Below are positions 24,010 to 35,739 of a stretch of DNA of 64,000 bases, one piece after another; position 1 is the first letter of the stretch, and each line of letters begins with the position of its first letter. Source of the stretch: Galerina marginata (Eukaryota > Basidiomycota > Agaricomycetes > Agaricales > Galerinaceae); NCBI GenBank assembly GCA_023014335.1, contig JAECYW010000015.1, positions 868,001-932,000 on the forward strand, written 5' to 3'. The translations under genes and the position numbers were made by a program. The notes under the pieces were generated by a model that saw nothing but the letters and a program-made list of their open reading frames with translations, was not told the origin of the DNA and did no database searches.

Positions 24010-25593
24010 GATGGGTGTTTATACCAGCTTCGCCGTCTATACAAATTGCAGTAATGTTAAGGCCTATGATACTGGCTAGTTAGCTCAGGTTTTCTGGATT
24101 AGAGGCAGCGGAAATTGCATGACGAACCTTTCCTATCACGCATCCAATCGAGAGGATTAATGTCCACTTCTCGGTGTTGTCCGAGGCAGTAACACTACCA
24201 GCTTAAGTGTCTCGCTCGCATAGGAATTTATAGCTCTGGATGCTTTTCACGAGTTCAACTAGATAGATTTTGAGGGAGATCACGGAGTAGCCGAATTCGT
24301 ATCATAATTGAAGAAGAGAAAATCGCCTCACCTGTTTAAATAGCAGAATCCTCTGTGTGAGCCTTTCCATTGCTAGTCTCGAGACACAGCAAACCCAACT
24401 AACTGAGGTCTGGGGTAGTCCTGTCCATTTTCTGGCAACATCCGCTAAGATATTCGTTGGTGCTATTCAAGAAATAGAAGAAGAGGTAACAACCTTTCCA
24501 CGACAAACCCGTCTTTCTCCTCGTCGGTTAACCCACTCGACTTCCAAATTCAACTATTTCCGTCACCGTGTTGCGAATTGTTGTTTTGGTCAACCGACCA
24601 CTTCTGTTTAATGCCAGCACACAAGAGGCGTTGGCCACGGAGAACTTGAGAAGAAGGGCCCTGCATTGAAGTAGATTCACGAGGATAAGGATAAGATGGT
24701 GTCACTTACGAGTAACATCAATGCAAATCATGATGTTACCTTGTGCATAAAAGCAGCGAGGTAGTCATGCGAGACGATTAGGGAGGAATTGACGCAGTAA
24801 AGGTCAACCGAGGTGAGCTGACTCAGGATATATACAGGAGTGTGTTTCGAGGTTGATATCTGAAGGTGAAATTGCAACGCACGAGAAACAATCATCCAAT
24901 TTGGGGTCAGTTGAATGTTGCTGCAAAAAACCTGAGGTTGAGACTGGAGATTCTACCTTTTTGTCCGAACGAGAGGAGGGGGCTGAAGGCGGAGAGTTAC
25001 GGACTCAATTCATGGGGACCCAAGAAGCAAATGGCCCGGAAGCGATAAAGCATAAAGGCATCAGCCTGTTTCTGTTTTACAGGCGTGCAAATTGATGGCC
25101 AGAGGTGCTTCTACTATGAGCACCAGTTGCAAAGACTACTTGAATGGCTCCATGACAGGTGCAGTGCCCTAGCTCGACAATATTAATATTAATGCCACCC
25201 ACAAATTTACCGCAACGCCATTACCCCGATGAATATGTTCAGGAACTTGTTTACCTGAAGCTCTCTTCGGTTCAGTCGAAGTGTGAGGTGCTGAAGTCGA
25301 ACTTGCTGACGCGTGATCGACTAATGCTTAGGACCGAACGATTCGAGATGAGATTAGGATCCTGGGCAGTGAGGGTTGGGGCCCGGGGTGTCATTCTCTT
25401 CGAAGGTCTTCAGTACTTCATTGGCGCCAGATAAAATAAAGCTTTATATTGAGGTGTAAATAATAGGGTGGATTGGGAAAGAAAAAATCGATACCAAAAT
25501 AGCAAAAGATTCTAAACGGTCGTCAGACAAAGTTTAGACAGGAGGACCCGAAACAAGACCAGTTGTGTACGGTTAGCGCTAAGTGACAATCTC
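24010..25593. other. No recognisable gene
   Basis: Frames of 60-91 codons occur on the plus strand without splice logic or recognisable motifs. Confidence 0.4.
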
Positions 25594-26157
25594 ATGAACA
25601 ACACCCTATGTGGGCTCGAAACTGGTGGGTGCTATAAGAAAAGTATGAGCCTGGTTCTCGAGCCAACGAAAATGCAAAAAATTTGCTCACCTTTTATGCC
25701 AAAATTGTGTTGTCAGCGCCTTCTGCACCCACCGATTGATGTATCAGTTGACCGTGTTACATTTGGGTGTGGAAATACTGTGCTCTATAGGCCCGATATC
25801 ACCCAGCGATTGTCTCGTCGTTGCGGAGAGATCTTTGAGGTTGTGGTTGAAATCCGTGAGGCCGTTTCAAGGACATCACAGCCACAGATCGATTGCGTCA
25901 TCCATTGCAAACGAGAAAGCCACGCTTCTTCCTCTCTCAATCTCAATCCTCCACATTTGTGTCTGTATTTGCTCAGGACAATGGATTTCCTACCGATCCT
26001 TGCAACCCAAACCGGGCTGTTTTTCTTCCTTTTTTCAGACGTTTTGCCAGTGTTGATTGAAGTTCTTCTTTACCTCGCCTTCGCGTTCGAGCACCCTCGT
26101 CACGTCAGGTATATTGATCGGGATGGATGCCTGTATACTCGTGCGATTTCACCCTGA
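25594..26157 (+). CDS. Uninterrupted 187-codon ORF, hypothetical
   Basis: The ORF starts at ATG 25,594 and stays open for 187 codons. The product has several cysteines in the first third and a hydrophobic stretch near the C-terminus (LPILATQTGLFFFLFS, VLIEVLLYLAFAF) that could form one or two membrane helices. A second frame overlaps it for 106 codons, so chance cannot be excluded. No TATA box, splice site or family motif supports it. Confidence 0.2.
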   Translation: MNNTLCGLETGGCYKKSMSLVLEPTKMQKICSPFMPKLCCQRLLHPPIDVSVDRVTFGCGNTVLYRPDITQRLSRRCGEIFEVVVEIREAVSRTSQPQIDCVIHCKRESHASSSLNLNPPHLCLYLLRTMDFLPILATQTGLFFFLFSDVLPVLIEVLLYLAFAFEHPRHVRYIDRDGCLYTRAISP

Positions 26158-26849
26158 TTCCTCTATTTCTGTGTAACTTGGATTTCACCCTGAAGTCGTG
26201 CGTATAGTGAGCGACTGCTCTTCAGTTGAAAGCGTCATGTTTGTGACACGTCTCCTAGAGGACATATCTTTGGCCGAAAGGCCAGCTGCTCTACCACTGT
26301 TGACTTCCTTGAAACAATTTTCCTATCAAGAATATCGGCCTTGTCACCGGCTGCCTATACAGCTGGAAAGTGTGCGTGCCATCCTCTTCTTTTAAATGTG
26401 CTCATTTGCTTGTCCACTATATTCATCGTAGTATGGCTTCAAGGACTTGCTAGCTGGTGAGCACAAGTGAGTCTGAGCACCTCCATATCATCAAGGCTAA
26501 GATCGGGGTTGACATGCAGGTCAAGCCATACGCAAGGACGACGACGATTTCTGGGCAGGTGTAGTTGAGCTCAGTGGAAGATTTATGGCGAACTCAGCCA
26601 CTTAGATCGGCACATGATTGAAAACGGAACGACAGAGGCAAATTTTAGGTGACTATGCCTCATTTTTCAAACCTCGTTTGGCCCCGGGCTAACTATACGC
26701 TCCAGCAATTCAACGATTTTTTATTCGCATAATAAAAGCTGCCGCGTTCAATTTCGGCACTCTTGAGGAACGGAACATGGCTGGAACATGGCTGTGGAAA
26801 AAAAAATACGACCTCTGGCTCTTCGTCTCTTCTGAATCCAACCCACCTT

Positions 26850-27893
26850 GGACGTCTCATTCATCCGCCAAAATCCCTCAACTCTAATCCTGCATCTTCA
26901 ACAAAACCCAGCGACCTGCCGAGCACTCTCTAGGAATCGACCTGCGGTCACTCGAAAGTTAGGACAATTCACCAATCGGAGTCTACCGACCATCGCCAAC
27001 ACCTAGGTATGCCAAAACCAATATTACAGCGGGAGATGGTCAGAATGTAGCACATCTATTCGACTCTAATGAACAATGGACAAGTATTTTGACTGCCCTT
27101 CCCCATGAAGTTGTCACTTATCAAGCTTGTAGAAACCTGACAATTTTGCCTGGTTGATCATTTCTGTTTCGGATCCTTGCCCCTCCACCCTCCCGACTGC
27201 GTCAATCAAGGATGGTCACCGCAGAATTGGCCATGAACGACTTCACATCCTCTACGGTTGTCGTAATGAGGACGACGAGCTGTGCGAGGGACTATTCGCG
27301 ATATCCTCCCATTTGATGTTTGATATATACTTATTCTAATTATTTTCTAGTATTTTTGTCCGGGGCGATGCAACGAGATCTCCCTGATAATCTTTGCCCT
27401 CTGGCCGGAGCCAACGAACCACAACTGTCCGTTGTTTCTTCACGCTTAAGAAGATGTGACTACCCCGGTGGCTCTTCTCGCCCCTTGTCAAGCGACTTCA
27501 TTCAAACGCAGTCAGGTATGTGCAAGTCACGAATCTCGAAATCTCGATATGATCGACTCACTGAAGTCTGTCGTAGAATGGTCGCCTGAGGGTGACGCCG
27601 CCAATTACATGACATAACTCAATCTTCTTTATTTTGTTGACCCCGCGTCTAAGCCCTCTTCTCCCGCTTCCGCGAACGCACGTGCACTACACAACTTATT
27701 CTTCGACTTTAAATCACCTCCGGGACCCCAGATATCCACGTTCCCACTTCTAACTCCCTCGCCCTCCACCCCGCAAGTACCAAACCATGCGATTGAATTT
27801 GGTCGACCGAATGCATTAGACACTTTCCCGCTTCGGAGCATTCCAATCTTGGAGACGAGTTTAGTCATACCCGATGCGGCCCTCCCCCAGTGA
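26850..27893 (+). other. Candidate exons of an unresolved gene
   Basis: Several plus-strand pieces look coding: AHLFDSNEQWTSILTALPHE before 27,159; RLHILYGCRNEDDELCEGLF near 27,240-27,300; MQRDLPDNLCPLAGANEP from 27,368 ending at a GTATGTG donor near 27,514, whose splice to the next AG yields EWSPEGDAANYMT and a stop; and a further open frame to 27,893 with LLYFVDPASKPSS and NALDTFPLRSIPILE. I could not join them into one intact frame. No family recognised. Confidence 0.25.
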
Positions 27894-28269
27894 CGCATCT
27901 AAGTAAGGCCTTAGAGAGTCCAAAGTGAATTCTTCGATTGTCTTTATCGCTCACGTCCCAGAAAGCGGTTATGTGACCTTAGATTCCTTAAATATGATTA
28001 ACTATTCTCTGCTCTCTGTCCCATAAAACTCCCTTAAATGCAGAGTATGCGTGTCTTTATATGAGATACAAATTGTCATAGACGAAGAACGGAATGCAAG
28101 GAAAAATTTTATTCGCTCTTTTTTTCGTTTGCATTTTACGCTATGAAGTTGCTCAAAGTATAATTGTTTCACAAAAATCAAATTATCAGCGACTTGATTA
28201 GCCGGAGACAAATGTCGGGGTTCGACACCCTATGACAATTCTTTACCAAAAAACGCAAAAAAAATGGGG

Positions 28270-28370
28270 CTCGTCTTAAACGTCGCGGGTATGCGAGTTG
28301 CTACACCCGTCGGTAACCTTACCCATGCATGACCCGTGCGGGTATGGCGTACCCGTGCATTTCCCTAGCT
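28270..28370. repeat. Short ACCCGTGCGGGTA-like direct and inverted motifs
   Basis: GCGGGTATGCG, ACACCCGTCGG, TACCCATGCATGACCCGTGCGGGTATGG (quoted in parts: TACCCATGCATG, ACCCGTGCGGGTATGG) and GTACCCGTGCAT follow each other within 100 bp. It resembles a small palindromic repeat cluster of unknown role. Confidence 0.4.
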
Positions 28371-28689
28371 GTCATTCTGATAAATGTTCTTCGGGACAAC
28401 GGAAACATGAGCTCTCAATCAAAATAGCATTGCTCCCGTAGTGAGCTTCGAAGAAATCTTGAGAATTTGAGGTCACTAAGACACGAAGATGCATTTGGAA
28501 ATGATCAGGCAATATTCCAGGATACCTCGGCTCAATGTTCTTCATGATCAGGAACTAGTCAAGCCGTGGGCAACAACATTCCACGAAGTGTCGCATCACA
28601 GGAACTGGGTTGGGTTCTTTGATGCGTAATCTATTCATGTTGACATTGATACCCACTTCGTTATCCTTTGCTGGTTACAGGTGAGCATT

Positions 28690-29010
28690 GAATGGTGGAT
28701 ATTGGATCTTGGAGCGGGTATTTCATTTATCATGACCTCAACGTGGGAAGACAACCTTATGGCCGGTTTCATCGTAAATGCTATCTAGTAAGTACCCTTT
28801 TTTGTATCCCATTTTCCTTGCCCCTTGTACTCAGAATGCACGATAACTGCCTTCTCTATCTCCAGAGCCAGTTTCGGCCTTTCTCTCCAAATACTATCTG
28901 CCCTGGTGAGTGAATATGCCAAAAACATTTGGCTAAATTCAACAGCCTTGATCGGAAATCAAAATCTGCTTGCCTCAGGGCTCGGAAAGATCTCCGGTGA
29001 GAATTGAACA
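28690..29010 (+). other. Membrane-protein-like exon pair, probably a relic
   Basis: The frame WWILDLGAGISFIMTS and NLMAGFIVNAI runs to a GTAAGTAC donor near 28,790. After the CTCCAG acceptor near 28,867 another frame reads SFGLSLQILSALVSEYA, LIGNQNLLASGLGKIS to a stop near 29,007. Joining the two at these sites creates a stop codon, so either the splice differs or the gene is dead. Hydrophobic composition suggests a transporter-like origin, unproven. Confidence 0.25.
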
Positions 29011-29519
29011 ACGTACCAAAACTTGTGTTACACTTGAAGCAGAGTGGCGCTGCTACTTTAGCCTGACAGTAACCTTAGATGCCACACATGGGGAAAAAAG
29101 AGGTCAACGCACATTGGACTGAAAGTTACCCGCAGTTTGTATAGCTTAAGTGGTTCAGCTTTGAACCTGAGATGTTTTGGTTCCTGGTGGATGGTCCTTC
29201 TAGATAACCGATGATCGATTGAGTTTGACAGCATGTTTGGATCCAATGTTTGGCTGTATCACGAGCGAATCGAATTTTCGGCTGACGTTGCATGCCAAGC
29301 CGCAGCGATAGTCGGACAGAGCAACTTGATTCCGAAATCATGGGAGCAAATTTCAAGATCTCCCACGTGAGAATGGCAAGGAAATCATCCGAAGGAAGGC
29401 AACTTCTGTTGGATTCACATTAGAAAATATTTACGAAGGTCCAACATTTAATGCTCGAAGAAAAGGTGAACGTCCAAGTGCCCCGCCATTGACATTTTGC
29501 AACAGGATATATTGAACTA

Positions 29520-31380
29520 CTATGCTTCGTCCGCAGGTTCTGAAAGTACCATGATGGAATCTCTGGTTTCGGCGTCGCACCCTGCTGCTTCTCTTAGGTT
29601 GAGGACGAGACGACAGCCCTATTGAAATGGGAACATTCATTGAAGAGTGAGAAAACGAAGTCAACATCGAAGACTTACAGGCACTACGAGAGAAACGGTG
29701 ACAAAACTATAAGAGGGTAATTTTGACTTTAGTGAGCAATCGAAAATGTGGGTGGTGCGGACATACGGCTGATATATGAACACCAGAGGACCTACAACAC
29801 GAGACGTGATGATGGCGCTGGCAGTGAATGTGACTATAAAGAGATAACATTCTGAGGGACTGCACAACATATGAGGGAAAGACCCACACACCAACAGTCC
29901 TAAATAACAAATTAACAACTTTTCGAACAAATTAATTTGCGAAGACTTACGCTAGAAAGAAGATTGTCCCGTCTTCCACAAAAGCTTTTGCAAGCGGCGG
30001 AAGTCGTGCACGCCGCCATCCTGCCTGTCGAGCCTCCAAGGCGGATTGAAGAAATTGCGCAACTGTCATGGCGAAGGCTATGACTAGGGAGATCCGGGAT
30101 AGTATTCATAAGACAATTCACTTGAGAAGACATTTGATGCCTACCGGCAACAGCTATTGAGGAGGACCTGTTCAGGACATCGGAATATAGTCAAGCCGCA
30201 AGCGACGCTTAGACTACAGATAAAGTTACTTACCAAGCCAGAACCGCTCCTTTAAGGGAATCAGGTGCCGTTAAGCAGCCTAAAATCGGTATATCCGGCG
30301 GTGCGAGATGTGTAGCTTTCACTAAAGGTATCCCAATTCTGACCGCGGTGACCAGGTGTATCTATCTGTATATAAGCGACACCTAACAAGAGTCGGTAAC
30401 ACAATGGACATACTATAGATTCAGCTGCAGGATAGGCACGAGCATCAGAGACACTGATAACTTTAGAGTCAGTCGAAAACGAACATAGAAAAATAGCGGA
30501 TAGGAAACATAGGACTAGTAGAAAAATTGAGCGCTCAGAAACAGGGTAGGTGTTAAGGTCAGATACCTTTGTAGGTTCTGCCATAGAGGGCATATAGACG
30601 TAGACCCAATACCCCATTTACGGCTGAAATCAAAATCATAGGCGAGCCTCTGATGAATAGTTTGAGTAAATAAGAGTAGAGAAAAGTCTAGCGGGTTGAC
30701 ATACATCGAGAGGCCAAAAACAAAGATGACTTGGCATCTGATAAACCAGATAGAGCATCGAAACATTGAGAGGCGAGTGATTGGGGAAAATTAGTAAGAG
30801 ATGACACCTCTAGAATTTAACGGCGATTAATTCAAAGATTAACAAGTCAAGACGGGTCTTACTTCAAGAGAAACCTGAACCATTGAGGAGGCTGGAAATG
30901 AGGAGTCAAAGAGACTCGGGAGAGTGGTATGTTGACCGACTCACCAGCGGCGTAAATGCTGTGATCAACGATAAGTTTTAGTGGCAGTATATATGTAGTA
31001 GCACGTACCAGGCTTGTACGAGGCCCATATACCTCAAATATAGGTAAACGACCTTAACTGGGGTCCAGGGCGCTCTCATCATATGCCAATGTAAGGTTCA
31101 AATTGCATCGCATTCGGCAGAGAAGTTTACCTCCATATAAGATCGATCTAGTAGACAAAGATAGGCATGGGCGATTTCAACTGCAGTGAAAAGATTGACC
31201 AACCTCCAACGGAAACTTCGAGATCGTATCATAGAGCAAGACAACAACACATACAACTGCGAGGTAGTTCAGTCCTAAGGTGGGAGTGGTTGAAAGATAC
31301 GGATAGAACTCACCCCATACGAGGGATACAGCATATGAAGCATGCAGCCCGTCCAGAGAACCGTCCAGAGGTGGATTCAT
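29520..31380 (-). CDS. DUF6533-type seven-helix membrane protein
   Basis: Resolved 5' exons: 31,380-31,314, 31,274-31,204, 31,147-31,131, then from 31,074. They splice to SLVWGLNYLAVVCVVVLLYD, TISKFPLEIDLIWRAPWTP, the hallmark of the agaric DUF6533 family (a helix ending in LLYD, then E-x-x-LIW). Later exons give VLGLRLYALYGRTYK, PPLAKAFVEDGTIFF and the C-terminal CRLVLNLREAA motif, all in the family's order, with stop TAG at 29,522-29,520. At least ten exons are needed and I did not resolve every junction between about 31,000 and 29,900. The family are plasma-membrane proteins of unknown function, sometimes likened to G-protein-coupled receptors. No certain defect was seen. Confidence 0.65.
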
Positions 31381-31389
31381 AATGGAGAA

Positions 31390-32650
31390 GGTTGGATCAA
31401 GGGGCCAGAATTACGGTGCTAAACTCCCCGGTCTCGCTGACTTTATATATGGTTCCTGGCGTGGTTTGTTGCGGGCCAAACTTGATTCCCACCCAATTCG
31501 CTAGTGCGCCGTTTTACGGCACACTTCGAAGTTGTAGGTTACCAAAAGGTCCTGCCGAAATCACCTTTGATTCAACCCTGCACGTATTTTAGTGCCCGTT
31601 TACTGACGGCTGAAAAGACTCTTATGGTTTTAGTTCACCTCGGGGGACAACATAGGAAGCAAGATATTCGTGTTGGTTACTGAATACATCATACACGCCT
31701 GGATTGAAAGATTGCGGTTCTTGAGATACCAATTAAGATGGATAGCCTGATGCAGGAAAGATGGATAGGGTGTAAGAGTGACATAATCGCAAATCCCGCT
31801 TGTTTTGTCGGGCCCGTGGGAATGATGTACCCTACTCGGATGAGACCAGCAAAACGCTCACAGAACACTCTCGATTTCCCTCGTTGTTTGATCCTCCTTT
31901 CATTTTCAACCTTCAATCGGTGACTAGAGTCACTAGACTAGGAGAAGGCTCTGATACACGGATGCCAGCTTCCAACAGCTTTCTTCAAACGTGTATGTAG
32001 TTATTATTTCCCTATTTAACTTTGACCAGACACCGTCCAAGAAATGCAGCGTCGTAAGGGCTAGCCTTTCTCCGCGAGGGATATGAGTCGACCCTTGTGA
32101 AAACGGGTGCTTGCGAGAGGGCCTCACACGGTATGATTTGAACAACACAGACGAACGTCGTCTCGCCACCCCGCTGATTTGCAGATAGGGGCTCCCTTGA
32201 ACTATTTGAAGCTTGGCGTCGAAGCCTGCGGCATTGTCTGCGTCGACATCTACCAACCTAAGGAACTGTGCTGTACTACGTCCAGTGCCCCGTTGCCTGA
32301 CGGCGTCGGCCTGCAAACTACGACCGCCCACTGCGCCGTTGATTTTTGTGAACCCAGGCTCAGGACCACAAATTGTTCGATACATCGATGGCGCTTCATC
32401 AACAACATTTTTTTCCACCAGCTGGTCAATGCAGAATGTTGGTATTCCTGTCATTGAGCTTGACTCCGGAGGGTATTCTCCCCTTCGTTAGCAGTCCTCG
32501 GTTTACCGTCTCCCTTTCAACCTTGTCCATTTACGAGTACTTACTTTATTTGTTCTCATCCTTTTATTTCGAATTTTTCGTCGTCTTTGCACAGAATACT
32601 AAGATGGAGAACTGGAAGCTACTTGCCCGTGTTTACTCGTTCTATTATTG
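31390..32650. other. No firm gene; overlapping ORFs on both strands
   Basis: A 173-codon minus-strand frame (32,454-31,933) overlaps 92-codon plus-strand frames at 32,179-32,491. Neither has recognisable motifs, and opposing open frames of this kind can reflect composition alone. I leave the strand undecided. Confidence 0.25.
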
Positions 32651-35380
32651 ATCTGCACTGGTCAAAAATCGGCCAAATTGTTATAACGCTGAACGAGCCG
32701 GCAAACGCCCATTTCTATTTTTAGTTATCCGGAAGTCAACATCAACTGTCAATGTGTTCCCGTTCCTCTGTCCCTCTGATTCGTGTCCCATGCCGTCCGT
32801 CATGCATCCTCCTTGTCGAGCTCGCTGTTTCTCGTGGCGTTGGGCTCCGTGAAATTGAATACCAGTAAGTTCTTCACCGTCCTCCCTTAAATCCCAATGA
32901 ATCTTACATTTCTCCGCCCTCAGCTTTATCACTAACCATTGCAATGCTACGAAGTTGCTCTGTACTGTTTCTGCTCTGCGGGGGGTGTTGAGACTTGCTC
33001 GCGTTCTCGTTAAACTCGCGGATGAGTCCTTAACATTGCCACTGCGCTCACCGCACTGCCTTGCACCCCCTCTCCCTCCGCATTTTGGTCGCTCCCTCGT
33101 TCTCGTCCTTTATCTGCATAATGACGGCCTAATATCGACATTTCGTGTCGAGGCTGACTTTCCCCGCCATAATGCATTCAATGTCGACATTAACGGTTAA
33201 CGGTTGCCACCAACGTAAGTCTTACAACTTATACAGCCCCTGCCACCCGCGTCCTGCCTCATTCTTTTTCCTTTATGCCAACTTTTCTCCTTTTCCTCAT
33301 TGATACCTCCCTGTCCTTCCATTTCAAACAAGCGATGGTCGAAGCATCGTATTGCGCTGCACGGACACTGTCCAATCCTCGATGCTTCCTCTGTCAAACC
33401 TCGGTGACCGCTATACCAGCACCCGAGTCTGACTCTTTCACACCATCCTCGGACCACAAAAATAGTGTTCGCGACCTGAAAACAACTTAGAGCGCGCACA
33501 AGGTCTGGGAGAAGGCGTTGTGGGGGTGTATGCCAAATGAGCTCTCGGATACAACTCTCAGATGCGTTCAAGATCTACCTTGTATTGAATTATTAAGTAC
33601 TTATGTCGTTCATAGCATCTTAACATTCCCTCGCGGAGCGGCCCAGTGTTCGTCTACTGCTCACGATTGAATGGAGCATGTTTCAAGAGTCTCTGGGCAC
33701 TTGTAATCTTAATGCTGCATATTACAGACGCCGATTCTCTAGTTACCTTTTACTTTTGTACCTAGCTATCATTCAATAGGTACTTTCAATAGATAAACTC
33801 CATTCAACATAAACTGAGTAGTTATCTAATACCTACTGCCTGGTTTAGCTGTCAAATTTCCCAAAAACGTCCTCAAGGACCCGTTGACTCTTCGCATGAG
33901 GGGCGACGCGTGTGATCACGTGCCACGCCAGTGAAGCACATATTTAACAGTACAGCTGCATTGACAGATAAATCTGGGTGAATGGATGGGAGGCTAAGCG
34001 CAAGACATTTCGTTAGGTTCATCATTGTTTGTACTGAGAAGACACATCGAGAAAATAGCATGGTGCAGGATGGCACTCGTTTCGGGGCATGGACTGGCAG
34101 CAACGACATTGTTATGTACAAGATGAAATTGTAGACTACAAACAAAAGAGGGGTAAGAAAGATTGCACCAAATCCATCGTCACATCACTCTAACCAGTTG
34201 TTTGAGGTGCGGTCGACGACATCACGATGAAGGACATCGCAAGGGAGTGCCGAAGATGAGGTGTCACAGTAGTTGGGCAGGCAATGCGTCGGAGCTGACC
34301 GCGGCTACGCTTTCGCAAGCGCCGGACATGTCAGCACTAGTACGAAAAGCCGATCATCGTATGCGGTATTGGAGCGAAGTGGCGCTACGCCTGGGCTGTA
34401 GAAAATGTCGACAGTTGAACAGACAAATGTTTGCCACAGCAAAACTTACGGAGAGACAGGGCCAGGCTACTAGGTTGAGGAAGGAGGAAAACGGCGACAT
34501 GGAGCTAGGTTTAGATGACGAGCAAACTAACATGTGGCGTGGACAAGGTGATGGTAAATGTGTTGGGGTTTACAACAGTGCAAAGCCTCTGGGCTCAAGT
34601 GGTGGTGGGATAGCTGTGGCCTAAATGCAACAACAATGTTAAGCTGACAGCAAAAGGGTGAAGAATAGCGAGACCGCTTACGAAGTAGATGGAACACCAG
34701 CACCTAAGAAGAAGAGCGCGGGTTGTCACGATGCGGCGGGTGTGGTCGAACGTGCAAATGAGGCTGTGTGCAGTGGAGAGGTCTGCGGCGTGGTGAGGTT
34801 TGTGAGAGCTTCGGCGATGCAGGTTGCGACGCGGTGACGAACGTCGTGCCGAGGAAGAAGGTTGGTGCCATCCAAGCCTAAATCGTGACCGGCGCAGGAG
34901 CTGTTAGCCGGGAGGGAGAAGAATCAGTATTGAAAATCGTAATAAACAGCAGAACACCAACCAAAAGGACATCGAGAGTGGCGGTGCGTGAAACGAGCGT
35001 GCATAGCAAGCCAAGGAGGGAGGAAACGGCTGTGAGTGAGGAACGAAAGACGACGTTGGGAAGAAAAGGCGACGAAAATCCGCTGGCATGCCGAGGAACA
35101 CGGATGACCGGAAATAGACGTCGGCGTTTGCCGGCTCGTTGAAAATCAAGGCAAAAATCTTGGCGGTCAATAATAGATGGAGCACATGACGTAAGCCCTG
35201 CGATTTGGAAATGTCGTAGGTGTTGCTCGTTGGCGTCATTGGGTAGCACAAAGTGCTCAGAGACTCCTGAAAATGGTACCATTCGATAGGGTTCGTTAAT
35301 GCGATTCCGTAGATATATATTTTGTACCTTAGTCGTACATCCCCCGGGTTGTCACTCTGCCTTGACTGCAAACCATCCTA
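32640..35380. other. Unresolved region with an inverted shared motif
   Basis: The plus strand near 32,690 reads AACGAGCCGGCAAACGCC preceded by CTATTATTGATC. The same two blocks in the same order occur on the minus strand near 35,140-35,185. Both encode NEPANA followed by an FYF or VYF-like piece. Minus-strand frames around 35,280-34,880 include a hydrophobic LLGLLCTLVS segment, and the frame from about 34,915 down stays open for ~100 codons. I suspect two inverted relics of one gene but cannot give a model. Confidence 0.3.
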
Positions 35381-35436
35381 TTTTGGGTAAGGCACATGAC
35401 ATATCTTAAGTATCTACCCAAGATTACAGAAAGTCG

Positions 35437-35723
35437 CCCGAGAGTACCCGAGAGTAAACTAGGATACATTGTCACCCGAGAGTAGATAGCTCATCCGAGA
35501 ATACATAGTTGCCCCCGAGAATAAAAAAAAAATTCCATGAATCTTCGCGCAAGGCTTGATTCATTCTCGGGTTTGCTTGGGTGGCCAATCCGTTCTCGGG
35601 GCTCCAGTGTTTATTCTCGGGTGATTTTTCTAGTCTCGGGTCCCATGTCTATATTTGCGGGTGGGTTCTCTATACTTTCGGGTGGGTTACATACTCCCGA
35701 AGTGGGTTATATACTCTCGGGTC
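35437..35723. repeat. Inverted array of a TACTCTCGGGT motif
   Basis: Left half: CCCGAGAGTA at 35,437, 35,447 and 35,475, plus CCGAGAATA variants at 35,495 and 35,515. After an A-run and a ~40 bp centre, the right half carries the reverse orientation: ATTCTCGGG 35,563, TTCTCGGGG 35,593, TATTCTCGGGT 35,612, AGTCTCGGGT 35,632, then weaker TATTTGCGGGT, TACTTTCGGGT and a final TACTCTCGGGT at 35,712. At least five copies face at least six copies. The arrangement could fold into a hairpin or present symmetric protein-binding sites. No gene overlaps it. Confidence 0.75.
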
Positions 35724-35739
35724 TCCCCTTTTGTCCAAA

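Noticed and set aside
34163..34624. 153-codon plus-strand ORF
   Set aside because: It has no ATG at its start, no splice signals and overlaps coding-like minus-strand frames.
35437..35723. CRISPR-like repeat array
   Set aside because: Repeats are only about 10 bp, change orientation in the middle and have irregular spacers; the genome is eukaryotic.
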